From the NCBI GenBank assembly GCA_963800415.1, contig CAWDBS010000043.1:111290-175289 (forward strand): a DNA stretch of 64,000 nt, read 5' to 3'. The notes below the pieces were generated by a model. The model did no database searches and had not been told where the DNA came from. It worked only from the letters and a program-made list of their open reading frames with translations. Below, piece by piece: positions 26,197 to 34,575 of this stretch; within the stretch, counting starts at the first letter, position 1; every line of letters begins with the position of its first letter. The position numbers and the translations under genes are program-made. Source of the DNA: Palsa-504 sp963800415 (GTDB lineage Bacteria > Actinomycetota > Actinomycetes > Streptosporangiales > Streptosporangiaceae).

Positions 26197-27889
26197 CGGG
26201 CAGCTGCTGGGGAGCCGGGACGCCGGCGGCCTGGCCGCGTGACATGGCCGCCTGCAGCGGCAGGGCGGGCAGGACCTGGCTGAGCAGGTTTTTCCGGTAG
26301 ACCAGGATCAGCACGCCCGCCTCCCGGTAGGTAGCGGCCGGGCGGCCGAAGTGGTTGTATATGGCGCCGGTAAACCAGTCCTGCTGGTGCGCCAGGGGGG
26401 TGACGACGAACGTGGCGTCATGCCGGGACGGGTCGTACCAGCGAGCATCCGTTTCCCAGTCGTAGGCGCCGATTCCCTGCGGCACGGGCCAGACCGCGCG
26501 AACCTGGACCCGGCCGGCCGACTGCACGGTGACTATAGACGCATCCCAGTACCAGCCGATGCCATACCTGAGGCCGTGAGCTTCGAGCCACGCGGCGAGG
26601 GGCGCGCTCCGCTGGGCCGCGGTCGGCATGGTGGCCGCGGCGGCCAGCGGGAGCAGCGCGGCAACGCCGGCCAGGGCGGCGGCAATCCGGGCCGTGCGTC
26701 GGCCGGCTATCCGCCCGGGCACGAGGGCCCGCGCCGCGAGAATGGCACCGCAGGGCAGCACCGCGACGAGCTCGTGGTTATTGCTCGGCACCGGAATCGT
26801 GGAGAATATATACGCCCCGACGTTGACGGCGATCGCAACGCAAAGCAGCTGCTCGACGCGCCTCGCGGTAGGCCAGGTCCCGATGACTGTGCCGAAGCCG
26901 AACGCGACGGCCAGCAGGCATGCCAGCCCGAAGGCGGTGCCTAGGCCGCCGAGCGCGGCACCAGGAACGACGATCGTCCCGTACAGCATGCGGATCTGAT
27001 GCAGAGCGAGCGCCGCATGATGCGGCAGCTGCGCCGCTGGTGACAGGCTCGTCTCCGGCGCGATCATCGAATACGCGCCCGTCCGCAGCATCGCGGTGCG
27101 GACGAGGGTTGTCAGCGGCACCGACGCCACCGCGGCGACCGCGATCGCCGAGTCGGCCACGCGGATCTTCCGCGCGGCCAGGACGCGGTAGACGCTCACT
27201 ATCACGATGGCAGGCACGGCGACGAAGCGGATGGTGCTGTCGCCGATCTGCCCGGCGCACAGGATCGCGCACAGCAGCGGCGACGTGAAACGCCGGTCGG
27301 GGAACCGGTCGATCAGGAGAAAGGCGACCAGCAGGATCGCGGATGTCCCGGTGTGATCGGGCGGTCCCAGCGGGGTCAGCACGTTCGCGAGGAGCGGAGC
27401 GGCCATCACCGCGACCACCACTGCGCACCGCGCTGCCCTGGCCGGGCCGCGGCTGTCTGTTGCGGCCACCGCGACCGCGCACGCCACAACGATGAGGTAG
27501 ATGAGGACGGAGGCCACAGCGCTGGCTATGGTGTGCAGCCCGAGAAAGATCTGCGTGATCGCGATCACCGGCAGATCCAGGGTGTAGTAGGTCGCGTCAC
27601 CGAGCACCCAGTTGTGCAACAGGTAGTTTCCGTGGAGCATGTCCCACGCCTGCAGCGCATTGTTGGCCCCGTCCGAGTTCACCCCACGACTGAGCGAGAT
27701 CCGCAGGGAAAAGGCCGCCAGGGTCAGCCCGCCGCCGATCCACGCAGCGACGGCCCGCCAGTGCCGCGCCGCGGGACCGGGACGCACCGCGGGATCTACC
27801 TGCCCGGCGGGGCGCCGGCGGGACGCCGACGCCGTTCCCTGCGCGCCGGGCATGTCGGGAAGACCTGGCTGCCGCTCGCCCGTATCCAT
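26171..27889 (-). CDS. Polytopic membrane protein, putative GT-C glycosyltransferase (NSD/LHG family), copy 1
   Basis: A 572-residue protein with about 11-12 predicted helices. After helix 1 comes a loop NSDGANNALQAWDMLHGNY, then LLHNWVLGDATYYTLDLP, which is conserved in six relatives in this window. Asp/Glu in the first outer loop and a soluble C-terminal region (WYWDASIVTVQSAGRVQV...FGRPAATYREAG...YRKNLL) fit a GT-C enzyme using a polyprenyl-linked donor, but no named family is recognised. Start ATG 27889 lies 6 bp after TAGGGT (complement of 27896-27901), a leaderless promoter. It faces the flippase gene and overlaps its end. Confidence 0.75.
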   Translation of the reverse strand: MDTGERQPGLPDMPGAQGTASASRRRPAGQVDPAVRPGPAARHWRAVAAWIGGGLTLAAFSLRISLSRGVNSDGANNALQAWDMLHGNYLLHNWVLGDATYYTLDLPVIAITQIFLGLHTIASAVASVLIYLIVVACAVAVAATDSRGPARAARCAVVVAVMAAPLLANVLTPLGPPDHTGTSAILLVAFLLIDRFPDRRFTSPLLCAILCAGQIGDSTIRFVAVPAIVIVSVYRVLAARKIRVADSAIAVAAVASVPLTTLVRTAMLRTGAYSMIAPETSLSPAAQLPHHAALALHQIRMLYGTIVVPGAALGGLGTAFGLACLLAVAFGFGTVIGTWPTARRVEQLLCVAIAVNVGAYIFSTIPVPSNNHELVAVLPCGAILAARALVPGRIAGRRTARIAAALAGVAALLPLAAAATMPTAAQRSAPLAAWLEAHGLRYGIGWYWDASIVTVQSAGRVQVRAVWPVPQGIGAYDWETDARWYDPSRHDATFVVTPLAHQQDWFTGAIYNHFGRPAATYREAGVLILVYRKNLLSQVLPALPLQAAMSRGQAAGVPAPQQLPAMAWSAPR

Positions 27890-27967
27890 ACCTGGACCCT
27901 ACTAAGAACAAGCCATCCAGCCGCTGGCCGCCGGCCAGCGGTGGCCGCAACGGCTCGCCCGCCGCGA

Positions 27968-27980
27968 TAGGCTCCGGACC
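27968..27980 (+). promoter_or_regulatory. Leaderless-type -10 box for rmlA
   Basis: TAGGCT (27968-27973) then 7 bases and GTG 27981. The decayed second rmlA copy retains a TAAGCT at 43874-43879 in the same setting. Confidence 0.5.
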
Positions 27981-29048
27981 GTGAAGGCCCTCGTACTAGC
28001 CGGAGGATCAGGGACGCGGCTCCGGCCCATCACTCATACCTCGGCCAAGCAGCTGGTCCCTGTGGCCAACAAGCCGGTGCTGTTCTACGGCCTGGAGGCG
28101 ATCCGCGACGCCGGAATCACCGAGGTGGGCATGGTGGTCGGCGATACGGAGCCGGCGATCCGCTCGGCGGTCGGTTCAGGCCAGGCGTTCGGGCTGGACG
28201 TGACCTACATCCGGCAGTCAGCCCCGCTGGGGCTGGCGCACGCGGTCCTGGTGGCCAGGGAGTTCCTCGGCGACGAGGATTTCGTGATGTACCTGGGCGA
28301 CAACTTCATCGTGGGCGGCATCACCGTGCTGGTGGAGGAGTTCCGTGCCTCCAGGCCAGATGCCCACATCATGCTCACCTCGGTGCCGGACCCGGGGCAG
28401 TTCGGGGTCGCCGAGCTCGACGGCGCGGGCCAGCTCATCGGCTTGGCGGAGAAGCCGCGGCAGCCCAGGAGCGATCTTGCCCTGGTCGGGGTGTACCTGT
28501 TCACGCCCGCCGTCCACGAGGCGGTGGCGGCACTGGCACCGTCGCAGCGCGGAGAGCTGGAGATCACCGAGGCGATCCAGTGGATGATAGCGAACGGCCG
28601 CAAGGTCACCTCCACGATCATCTCGGGGTACTGGAAGGACACCGGCAATGTCGCGGACATGCTGGAGGTCAACCGGATCGTGCTGGAGAGCGTCGAGCCG
28701 GCCGTGGCCGGCGAGGTGGACACGGCGAGCGAGCTTATCGGCCGGGTGGTCATCGACGCCGGAGCCAGGGTCAGCGCGTCGCGGATCGTGGGACCGGCCA
28801 TCATCGGCGCCGGTACCGAGATCACTGACTCCTACATCGGCCCCTTCACCTCAGTCGCCGCCGGCTGCGTGATCGCCGATAGCGAGATCGAGTACTCCAT
28901 CGTCCTGGCCCGGGCGTCGATCCGCGGGGTCCGCCGCATCGAGGCGTCCCTCATCGGGCACTATGTCGAGGTGACCCCTGCCCCGCGGGTGCGCAAGGCA
29001 CACCGCCTGGTGCTCGGGGATCACAGCAAGGTGCAGATCAGCTCGTAA
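27981..29048 (+). CDS. rmlA: Glucose-1-phosphate thymidylyltransferase (long type)
   Basis: A 355-residue nucleotidyltransferase that makes dTDP-glucose. LAGGSGTRLRPITHTSAKQL is the nucleotide-binding signature, followed by YLGDNFIVGGI, EKPRQPRSDLALVGVYLF and GYWKDTGNVADMLEVN. The last 110 residues form a left-handed beta-helix (hexapeptide) domain, as in the StrD/long RmlA group. A second, broken copy lies at 43888-44951. It is followed after 13 bp by rmlB. Confidence 0.92.
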   Translation: MKALVLAGGSGTRLRPITHTSAKQLVPVANKPVLFYGLEAIRDAGITEVGMVVGDTEPAIRSAVGSGQAFGLDVTYIRQSAPLGLAHAVLVAREFLGDEDFVMYLGDNFIVGGITVLVEEFRASRPDAHIMLTSVPDPGQFGVAELDGAGQLIGLAEKPRQPRSDLALVGVYLFTPAVHEAVAALAPSQRGELEITEAIQWMIANGRKVTSTIISGYWKDTGNVADMLEVNRIVLESVEPAVAGEVDTASELIGRVVIDAGARVSASRIVGPAIIGAGTEITDSYIGPFTSVAAGCVIADSEIEYSIVLARASIRGVRRIEASLIGHYVEVTPAPRVRKAHRLVLGDHSKVQISS

Positions 29049-29061
29049 GCGCGGAGGCTGC

Positions 29062-30072
29062 GTGAGGATCCTGGTGACAGGCGGGGCCGGATTCATCGGC
29101 TCGCACTATGTGCGCACTATACTGTCCGGCGGGTACCCCGGCTACGAGGACGCGGCGGTAACGGTCCTGGACAACCTGACCTACGCCGGCAACCCCGCCA
29201 ACCTGGCGCCGGTCTCCGCCAGCCCTCGGCTGCAGTTCGTGCAGGGCGACATCGCCGACTCCGCGCTGGTGCGCTCGCTCGTGCCCGGCCACGACGCGGT
29301 AATCAACTTCGCGGCCGAAACCCACGTGGACCGTTCGATCAGCGGCGCGGCGCCGTTCGTCGCCACCAACGTGGCCGGAGTGCAGGTGCTGCTGCAGGCG
29401 TGCCTCGACGCCGGGGTGGGGACGGTGGTGCAGGTTTCCACCGACGAGGTATACGGCAGCGTCGCGTCGGGTTCGTGGACGGAGGAGGCGCCGCTGCTGC
29501 CGAACTCCCCGTACTCGGCGGCCAAGGCCGGGGGTGATCTGATAGCCAGGGCCTATGCCCGCACCCACGGGCTGGACGTGCGGATCACCCGCTGCTGCAA
29601 CAACTACGGTCCCTACCAGTACCCGGAGAAGGTTATCCCGCTTTTCGTGACCAACCTGCTCGACGGGCTGCAGGTCCCGCTGTACGGCGACGGGGGCAAC
29701 GTCCGCGGCTGGATCCACGTTGATGACCACTGCCGCGGTATCCAGCTGGTGCTGCAGCGCGGCCGCGCAGGGGAGACTTATCACATCAACGGCGACGCCG
29801 AGCTGACCAACCTGACGCTGACCGCCGCGCTGCTGGAGTGCTGCGGCGCGGGCTGGGACATGGTCACTCGCGTCCCCGACCGCAAGGGTCACGACCGGCG
29901 CTACTCCCTCGACGACAGCGCTCTGCGGGCGATGGGGTACGCGCCGCGTGTCCCGTTCCGCCAGGGCCTGACGGCGACCGTGCGGTGGTATGCCGACAAC
30001 CGATCCTGGTGGGAACCGCTCAAACGGCAACGCGCGGCCGCTGCCCCGGCCGGATCCGGGCGGACGTCATGA
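29062..30072 (+). CDS. rmlB: dTDP-glucose 4,6-dehydratase
   Basis: A 336-residue extended SDR: VTGGAGFIGSHYVR (NAD motif), NFAAETHVDRSI, VSTDEVYGSVASG (Thr-Asp-Glu catalytic set), YSAAKAGGDL (Tyr/Lys) and RCCNNYGPYQYPEKVIPLF. It converts dTDP-glucose to the 4-keto-6-deoxy sugar. GTG start; its stop overlaps the rmlD start by 4 bp, so rmlA-rmlB-rmlD form an operon. Confidence 0.95.
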   Translation: MRILVTGGAGFIGSHYVRTILSGGYPGYEDAAVTVLDNLTYAGNPANLAPVSASPRLQFVQGDIADSALVRSLVPGHDAVINFAAETHVDRSISGAAPFVATNVAGVQVLLQACLDAGVGTVVQVSTDEVYGSVASGSWTEEAPLLPNSPYSAAKAGGDLIARAYARTHGLDVRITRCCNNYGPYQYPEKVIPLFVTNLLDGLQVPLYGDGGNVRGWIHVDDHCRGIQLVLQRGRAGETYHINGDAELTNLTLTAALLECCGAGWDMVTRVPDRKGHDRRYSLDDSALRAMGYAPRVPFRQGLTATVRWYADNRSWWEPLKRQRAAAAPAGSGRTS

Positions 30073-30953
30073 CCAGGTGGCTGGTCACCGGGGCTGGCGG
30101 CATGCTCGGCACCGACCTGGTCGCCGCCCTGATCTCTCGCGGCGAGCCGGTGACCGGGATGGACCGGGCCAGCCTGGACGTGACTGACGCCGCCGCTGTC
30201 ACCGATGCGATCGCCGGCAGCCGGCCTGATGTGGTCGTCAACTGCGCGGCCTGGACCGCCGTTGACGATGCCGAGGCGTCCGAGGCTCGCGCGCTCGCGG
30301 TCAACGCCGGCGGCGCGGCGAACCTGGCCGCGGGCTGCGCGGCGCTGGGCTCCCGCCTGGTGCAGGTCTCGACCGACTACGTCTTCGCCGGGGACGCGGG
30401 CCGGCCTTATGCCGAGGAGGATGTTCCGGCGCCGCGCACCGCCTACGGACGCACCAAGCTGGCCGGCGAGCGGGCCGTGCTCGAGCGCCTGCCCGGGTCG
30501 GCCCTTGTCGTCCGGACGGCATGGTTGTACGGGGCGCACGGGCCCAGCTTTGTCCGCACCATGATCAAGCTTGCCGACCAGCGGCCGACGGTCGACGTGG
30601 TGGACGACCAGCACGGCCAGCCCACCTGGACCGCCGACGTCGCCGCGCAGATCATCGCGCTGGTCCATGCTGCCGCCGGGCCGGGTATTTACCATGCCAC
30701 CAGCAGCGGGCAGACAACCTGGTTCGGCCTGGCCCGCGAGATCTTCTGCCTGCTCGGCGCCGATCCGGCCCGGGTACGGCCGATACCAAGCAGCGCGCTG
30801 CCCCGGCCGGCCCCGCGGCCACGCTACAGCGTGCTGGGTCACCGCGCCTGGGCCAGGCCTGGCGTTCCGCCTATCGCCCAGTGGCGGACGGCACTGCATC
30901 GCGCCTTTCCCGAACTCGTGGCCGCCCAGCGGGCCGCTGGGGCGGCCGGGTAG
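30069..30953 (+). CDS. rmlD: dTDP-4-dehydrorhamnose reductase
   Basis: A 294-residue SDR: WLVTGAGGMLGTDLVAAL, NCAAWTAVDDAE, VQVSTDYVFAGDAGRPY and YGRTKLAGERAVL, then GHGQPTW-type DDQHGQPTWTADVA. It performs the NADPH-dependent last step to dTDP-L-rhamnose. Start ATG 30069 overlaps the rmlB stop (ATGA). rmlC follows on the opposite strand, completing the pathway. Confidence 0.93.
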   Translation: MTRWLVTGAGGMLGTDLVAALISRGEPVTGMDRASLDVTDAAAVTDAIAGSRPDVVVNCAAWTAVDDAEASEARALAVNAGGAANLAAGCAALGSRLVQVSTDYVFAGDAGRPYAEEDVPAPRTAYGRTKLAGERAVLERLPGSALVVRTAWLYGAHGPSFVRTMIKLADQRPTVDVVDDQHGQPTWTADVAAQIIALVHAAAGPGIYHATSSGQTTWFGLAREIFCLLGADPARVRPIPSSALPRPAPRPRYSVLGHRAWARPGVPPIAQWRTALHRAFPELVAAQRAAGAAG

Positions 30954-30962
30954 CCGGCCAGC

Positions 30963-31577
30963 TCATGCGTTACGCGTATCCGCCGCTTCGCGCAGGCTGC
31001 CCAGGTAGGCCTCGCAGTCCGCGTAGACGGGCAGCAGCCCCGCGCGGCGCGCCTGCTCCAGAGTCGGGGCCTCGGCGTCCTTCGGCGAAAGCACTGGGTC
31101 CGTGTCCGCCGGCCACTCGATGCCGATGTCCGGGTCAAGGGGGTGCACGCCGTGCTCGCGTCCCGGCGTGTAAGGGGTCGAGCACAGGTAGATAACCGTC
31201 GCCTCCTCGCTGAGGGCCATGAACGCATGGCCCAGTCCTGCCGAGAGGAACACGGCACGCCGGCCCGTGTCATCCAGGCGCACCGCCTCCCAGCGCCCGT
31301 AACTGGGCGAGCCGACCCGGATGTCGACGATCACGTCAAGGACCGCGCCGCTCACGCACGTGACGTACTTCGCCTGCCCCGGGGGGACGCTGGCGAAGTG
31401 GACACCCCGGATGACTCCCCGGCGGGACACCGAGCAGTTGGCCTGCGCGGTCTGCGGCCAGTACCCGAGCGACCCCGACAGCTCCCCGGCCCGGAACCAT
31501 TCCAGGAAGGAACCCCTGTCGTCCCGGTGAACGGCAGGTGTGAACGCCCAGGCACCGGGGATGCTGATCGGCTCCAT
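30963..31577 (-). CDS. rmlC: dTDP-4-dehydrorhamnose 3,5-epimerase
   Basis: A 204-residue cupin: HRDDRGSFLEWFRAGEL, QANCSVSRRGVIRGVHF (catalytic His), GQAKYVTCVSGAVLDVIVDI, FLSAGLGHAFMALSEEATVIY and LDPDIGIEWPA. An AAGGAG site sits 6 bp before ATG 31577. It is convergent with rmlD and divergent from a methyltransferase gene. Confidence 0.93.
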   Translation of the reverse strand: MEPISIPGAWAFTPAVHRDDRGSFLEWFRAGELSGSLGYWPQTAQANCSVSRRGVIRGVHFASVPPGQAKYVTCVSGAVLDVIVDIRVGSPSYGRWEAVRLDDTGRRAVFLSAGLGHAFMALSEEATVIYLCSTPYTPGREHGVHPLDPDIGIEWPADTDPVLSPKDAEAPTLEQARRAGLLPVYADCEAYLGSLREAADTRNA

Positions 31578-31756
31578 GTGTCACTCCTTCGTTGCGCGGA
31601 TCTCTGCCGCTGGACAATATCTCAATGCCGGGACGAACCCGTGGCAGGTCACGGGTGCAGCGCGCGACCACGCCAAAGTAACCGTCGAGGCAGCCGCAGG
31701 GCCCGGTCGCGGCTATGCTTCACTTCGGCCGCGACGAACGCTAGGAGGGCGCTCAG

Positions 31757-32767
31757 TTGGTGAACGCACGGGCATCGGCGATCCGCTCCGCGGGCAAGGG
31801 GAAAAACGGTTCGCTCCGGGAAAGCAATAAGACCTTGGCGTATTCACGCACCCAGGCGCCCCCCACCGCCCAGTGCGCCTGGTGCGGTCACCGGTTCGAC
31901 AGCACCGATGAGGATCTTACCGGCCGCGTGCGGTGCGCCCGCTGCGGCGTGGCCACGACGTCTCCCTGGCCAAGCGATGAGCAGCTGAGCGCGGCCTATG
32001 CGGACTGGTACCGCCCTCAGTCGGGCCGGTTCTCTGGTCTGGGGGATAAGCTGCTCCGCCGCACACGCTCAGCGCTCGCCAACCGTCTGCACCGGATTCT
32101 GCCGCCTGGCCCGGTTCTCGACGTGGGAGCCGGCGACGGGACCCTCGTCGAGGCCTTCGTGCGCCGCGGCCGTGAAGCCGTCGGTCTTGAGCCGCACGCA
32201 TCCGGACCGCACATCCGCAACGCCGAGGTCGAAGAGATAGACGGGACCTGGTCGGCCGTCATCTTCTGGCATTCACTCGAGCACCTTCGTCAGCCCGCCC
32301 GGGCGTTGAGTCATGCGGCGACGCTCCTCGCCCCCGGCGGGATGCTTGTCGTGGCCGTGCCCAATGCGACGAGCCTGCAGGCCCGTGCCTTCGGCGATCG
32401 CTGGCTTGCCCTCGACCTGCCTCGCCATCTCGTCCACCTGAGCCCTCCGGCGTTGCTGTCCAAGATCGAGGCCCTAGGGTTGCGAGTCGAGAGAGTTAGC
32501 TACCTGCGGGGCGGCCAGGTCGTCTTCGGATGGGTCCACGGTTTTGTCGGCAAGCTTCCCGGGCACCCGGACTTGTACGACGCCATCCGCCGCAGCGAGG
32601 CGCGTCAGGCCGCTCACAGTCCGGCCCTTCGCCTGTACGCTCTGGGCGCTGCTGTGGTTGCCCTTCCGTTCGCCTTGGCGGCAACCGCGGTCGAGGTGAC
32701 GGCGCGGTCGGGCGGCACCGTTTATATCGAGGCGCGGCGGGAACCGGCACCGGAAATCTCCCGGTGA
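31757..32767 (+). CDS. SAM-dependent methyltransferase with N-terminal zinc ribbon
   Basis: About 336 residues. CAWCGHRF...RCARCGV is a CXXC-CXXC zinc ribbon, and VLDVGAGDGTLVEAFVRRG is SAM motif I, followed by FWHSLEHLRQPARALSHAA and LLAPGGMLVVAVPN. This layout (zinc ribbon plus Methyltransf_11/23, C-terminal hydrophobic segment LYALGAAVVALPFALAATAV) is common next to sugar or glycolipid genes. A full AGGAGGG site (31743-31749) is 7 bp from TTG 31757 and 10 bp from GTG 31760, so either may start it. The substrate may be a sugar. Confidence 0.82.
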   Translation: MVNARASAIRSAGKGKNGSLRESNKTLAYSRTQAPPTAQCAWCGHRFDSTDEDLTGRVRCARCGVATTSPWPSDEQLSAAYADWYRPQSGRFSGLGDKLLRRTRSALANRLHRILPPGPVLDVGAGDGTLVEAFVRRGREAVGLEPHASGPHIRNAEVEEIDGTWSAVIFWHSLEHLRQPARALSHAATLLAPGGMLVVAVPNATSLQARAFGDRWLALDLPRHLVHLSPPALLSKIEALGLRVERVSYLRGGQVVFGWVHGFVGKLPGHPDLYDAIRRSEARQAAHSPALRLYALGAAVVALPFALAATAVEVTARSGGTVYIEARREPAPEISR

Positions 32768-32837
32768 TGTGACCGGGAGCCGGCCCGGCTGACCTGGCGA
32801 TCAGCCACGACATCTCGAAGTAACGTCCCGCGCACTC

Positions 32838-32876
32838 GTTACCGGCCGCGTAACAACCGAGAAATACTCCCGAAAC
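32838..32876 (+). promoter_or_regulatory. GlnR-like box upstream of amt
   Basis: GTTAC (32838), GTAAC (32850), GAAAT (32861) and GAAAC (32872) are spaced 12, 11 and 11 bp, close to the gTnAc-n6-GaAAc arrangement bound by actinobacterial GlnR. It lies about 100 bp before the ammonium transporter start, the classic GlnR target. Confidence 0.5.
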
Positions 32877-32974
32877 TCGCGCATGGGACACATGCCTTGC
32901 AGGTACAGAGCGGCCGGGGTGGAGCCAGCCCACAAGTTGGACCCCAGAAGGCCTTATTGCCCCATGGAGGCATA

Positions 32975-34390
32975 GTGAATCCATATCCCAGCTGGCTTAG
33001 CTCAGGGGATAACTCCTGGCAGATGACCGCTGCCACGCTGGTCGGGCTGATGTCCATCCCGGCCCTGGCCGTCCTGTACGGCGGCCTCGTCCAGAAGAAG
33101 TGGGCGATGAACACCGTGCTCATGGTGTTCACCACGTTCGGCCTGGTGCTGATCACCTGGGTGCTCTGGGCCTTCAAGATGGGCTTCGGCACCCCGCTGA
33201 TCAGCACGTTCGTCGGTGATCCACGGAGCGTGCTCGGCCACGCGGCCGAAGAAGGCCAGGCGAACATCCCGTTGCTCACCGGCCTGATGCCCAGCTTCAG
33301 GATCCCTCAGTCGTCGCTGGTCTACTTCCAGTTCGTGTTCGCGGCGATCACCCCGATCCTGTTCATCGGCAGCGTCGTCGGCCGGATCAGCTTCAAGGCC
33401 TGGATGATCTTCGTGCCGCTGTGGATCACGTTCGCCTACTCGGTGAACGCGTTCCTGCTGTGGGGCGGCGGCTACTGGGCGGGCAAGGGCGCGCTGGACT
33501 TCTCCGGCGGCTACGTCATCCACCTGGCCGCGGGCGTGTCGGGCTTCACCGCTGCGGCCGTGATCGGGCCCAGGCTCAAGCGCGACCGCGAGCGTGCCAT
33601 CCCGAACAACCTCATGTTCGTCGCCGTCGGAGCCGGGCTCTTGTGGCTCGGCTGGAACGGCTTCAACGGCGGTGACCCGTACTTCGCGGGCGCGGATGCC
33701 GCGGCCGCGATCGTCAACACCAACCTCGCGACCGCGGTGGCCATGCTGACCTGGATCATCATGGACATGGCGTTCAGCAGCGAGAAGAAGCCGACCTTCC
33801 TCGGCGGCCTGAACGGCATGATCTGCGGCCTGGTCGGCATCACCCCGGCGGCCGGCTACGTGAACGGCTTCGGCGCCATCATTATCGGCCTGGTCTGCTC
33901 CGCGATCGTCTGGGTGGCCTGGACCTACCTGCCGAAGTACGTGTGGCCGTTCAACAAGGTGGACGACGCGCTCGGCGTGGTGTACACGCACGGCATCGCC
34001 GGGCTGTTCGGCGGCCTGCTGGTCGGCCTGCTGGCTGACCCGAACATGATCGTGTACCTCGGCCTCGGCAAGAACCCCTCGATCTCCGGCACCGGGCTGT
34101 TCTACGGGCACGGGCATCAGCTGCTGGTCCAGGCCGGAGCCGCGCTCACCATCATCATCTGGGACGCGGTCGTCACGTTCGTGCTGCTCAAGCTGATCGG
34201 CCTGGTCGTCAAGCTGCGGATACCCGACGACCAGCTGGAGATCGGCGACGTGGCGGTGCACGGCGAAGAGGCCTACCCGTCCGACGAGCTGATCAGCGTC
34301 GGCTCTTCGATGGCCGACGAGATGTCGTCAGCGCCGGTGCCTGACGGGAAGGTGCCGGAGAAGGCGGCCAAGTCGGCCGACGACGCCTAG
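32975..34390 (+). CDS. amt: Ammonium transporter
   Basis: A 471-residue Amt/Mep/Rh channel with 11 predicted helices. Signatures are TLVGLMSIPALAVLYGGLVQ, the DFSGGYVIHLAAGVSGFTAA stretch (pore His), WLGWNGFNGGDPYFA and GVVYTHGIAGLFGGLLVGL. GTG 32975 is preferred because GGAGG stands 4 bp upstream; the frame is open further 5'. The 80-residue C-terminal tail is polar. No glnB/glnK follows, unlike many amt operons. Confidence 0.93.
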   Translation: MNPYPSWLSSGDNSWQMTAATLVGLMSIPALAVLYGGLVQKKWAMNTVLMVFTTFGLVLITWVLWAFKMGFGTPLISTFVGDPRSVLGHAAEEGQANIPLLTGLMPSFRIPQSSLVYFQFVFAAITPILFIGSVVGRISFKAWMIFVPLWITFAYSVNAFLLWGGGYWAGKGALDFSGGYVIHLAAGVSGFTAAAVIGPRLKRDRERAIPNNLMFVAVGAGLLWLGWNGFNGGDPYFAGADAAAAIVNTNLATAVAMLTWIIMDMAFSSEKKPTFLGGLNGMICGLVGITPAAGYVNGFGAIIIGLVCSAIVWVAWTYLPKYVWPFNKVDDALGVVYTHGIAGLFGGLLVGLLADPNMIVYLGLGKNPSISGTGLFYGHGHQLLVQAGAALTIIIWDAVVTFVLLKLIGLVVKLRIPDDQLEIGDVAVHGEEAYPSDELISVGSSMADEMSSAPVPDGKVPEKAAKSADDA

Positions 34391-34488
34391 CCTGCCCGCT
34401 CCTAGGCTTGCGCTGCGTGCGGCCGCAGCGTAAACCGGACGCGCGTCCGGGCACCCCGCCAAGGGTGCCCGGGCGTGCTCTGCTAGCC

Positions 34489-34575
34489 GGGGGGACGATC
34501 CCCCCAGACCCCCCCTGCTTACGGGGGGGCTATCCGCCCCCCCGTACCCCCCTGACCCCCGTACCCCGGGGGGGG
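34489..34575 (-). repeat. G-tract palindromic repeat, copy B (intergenic)
   Basis: Read on the minus strand it matches copies A and C: GGGGGGTAC, GGGGGGGCGGATAGCCCCCCC (hairpin), GTAAGCAGGGGGGG and GGGGGGATCGTCCCCCC (hairpin). It lies in the 185-bp gap between the amt stop and the convergent TPP-enzyme stop, which otherwise holds only a GGGCACC...GGTGCCC dyad near 34449-34471. Confidence 0.85.

Noticed and set aside
34489..34575. Copy B of the G-tract repeat as an ordinary terminator for amt
   Set aside because: It could act as one, but the same arrangement within two coding regions shows it is a dispersed repeat rather than a gene-specific terminator.
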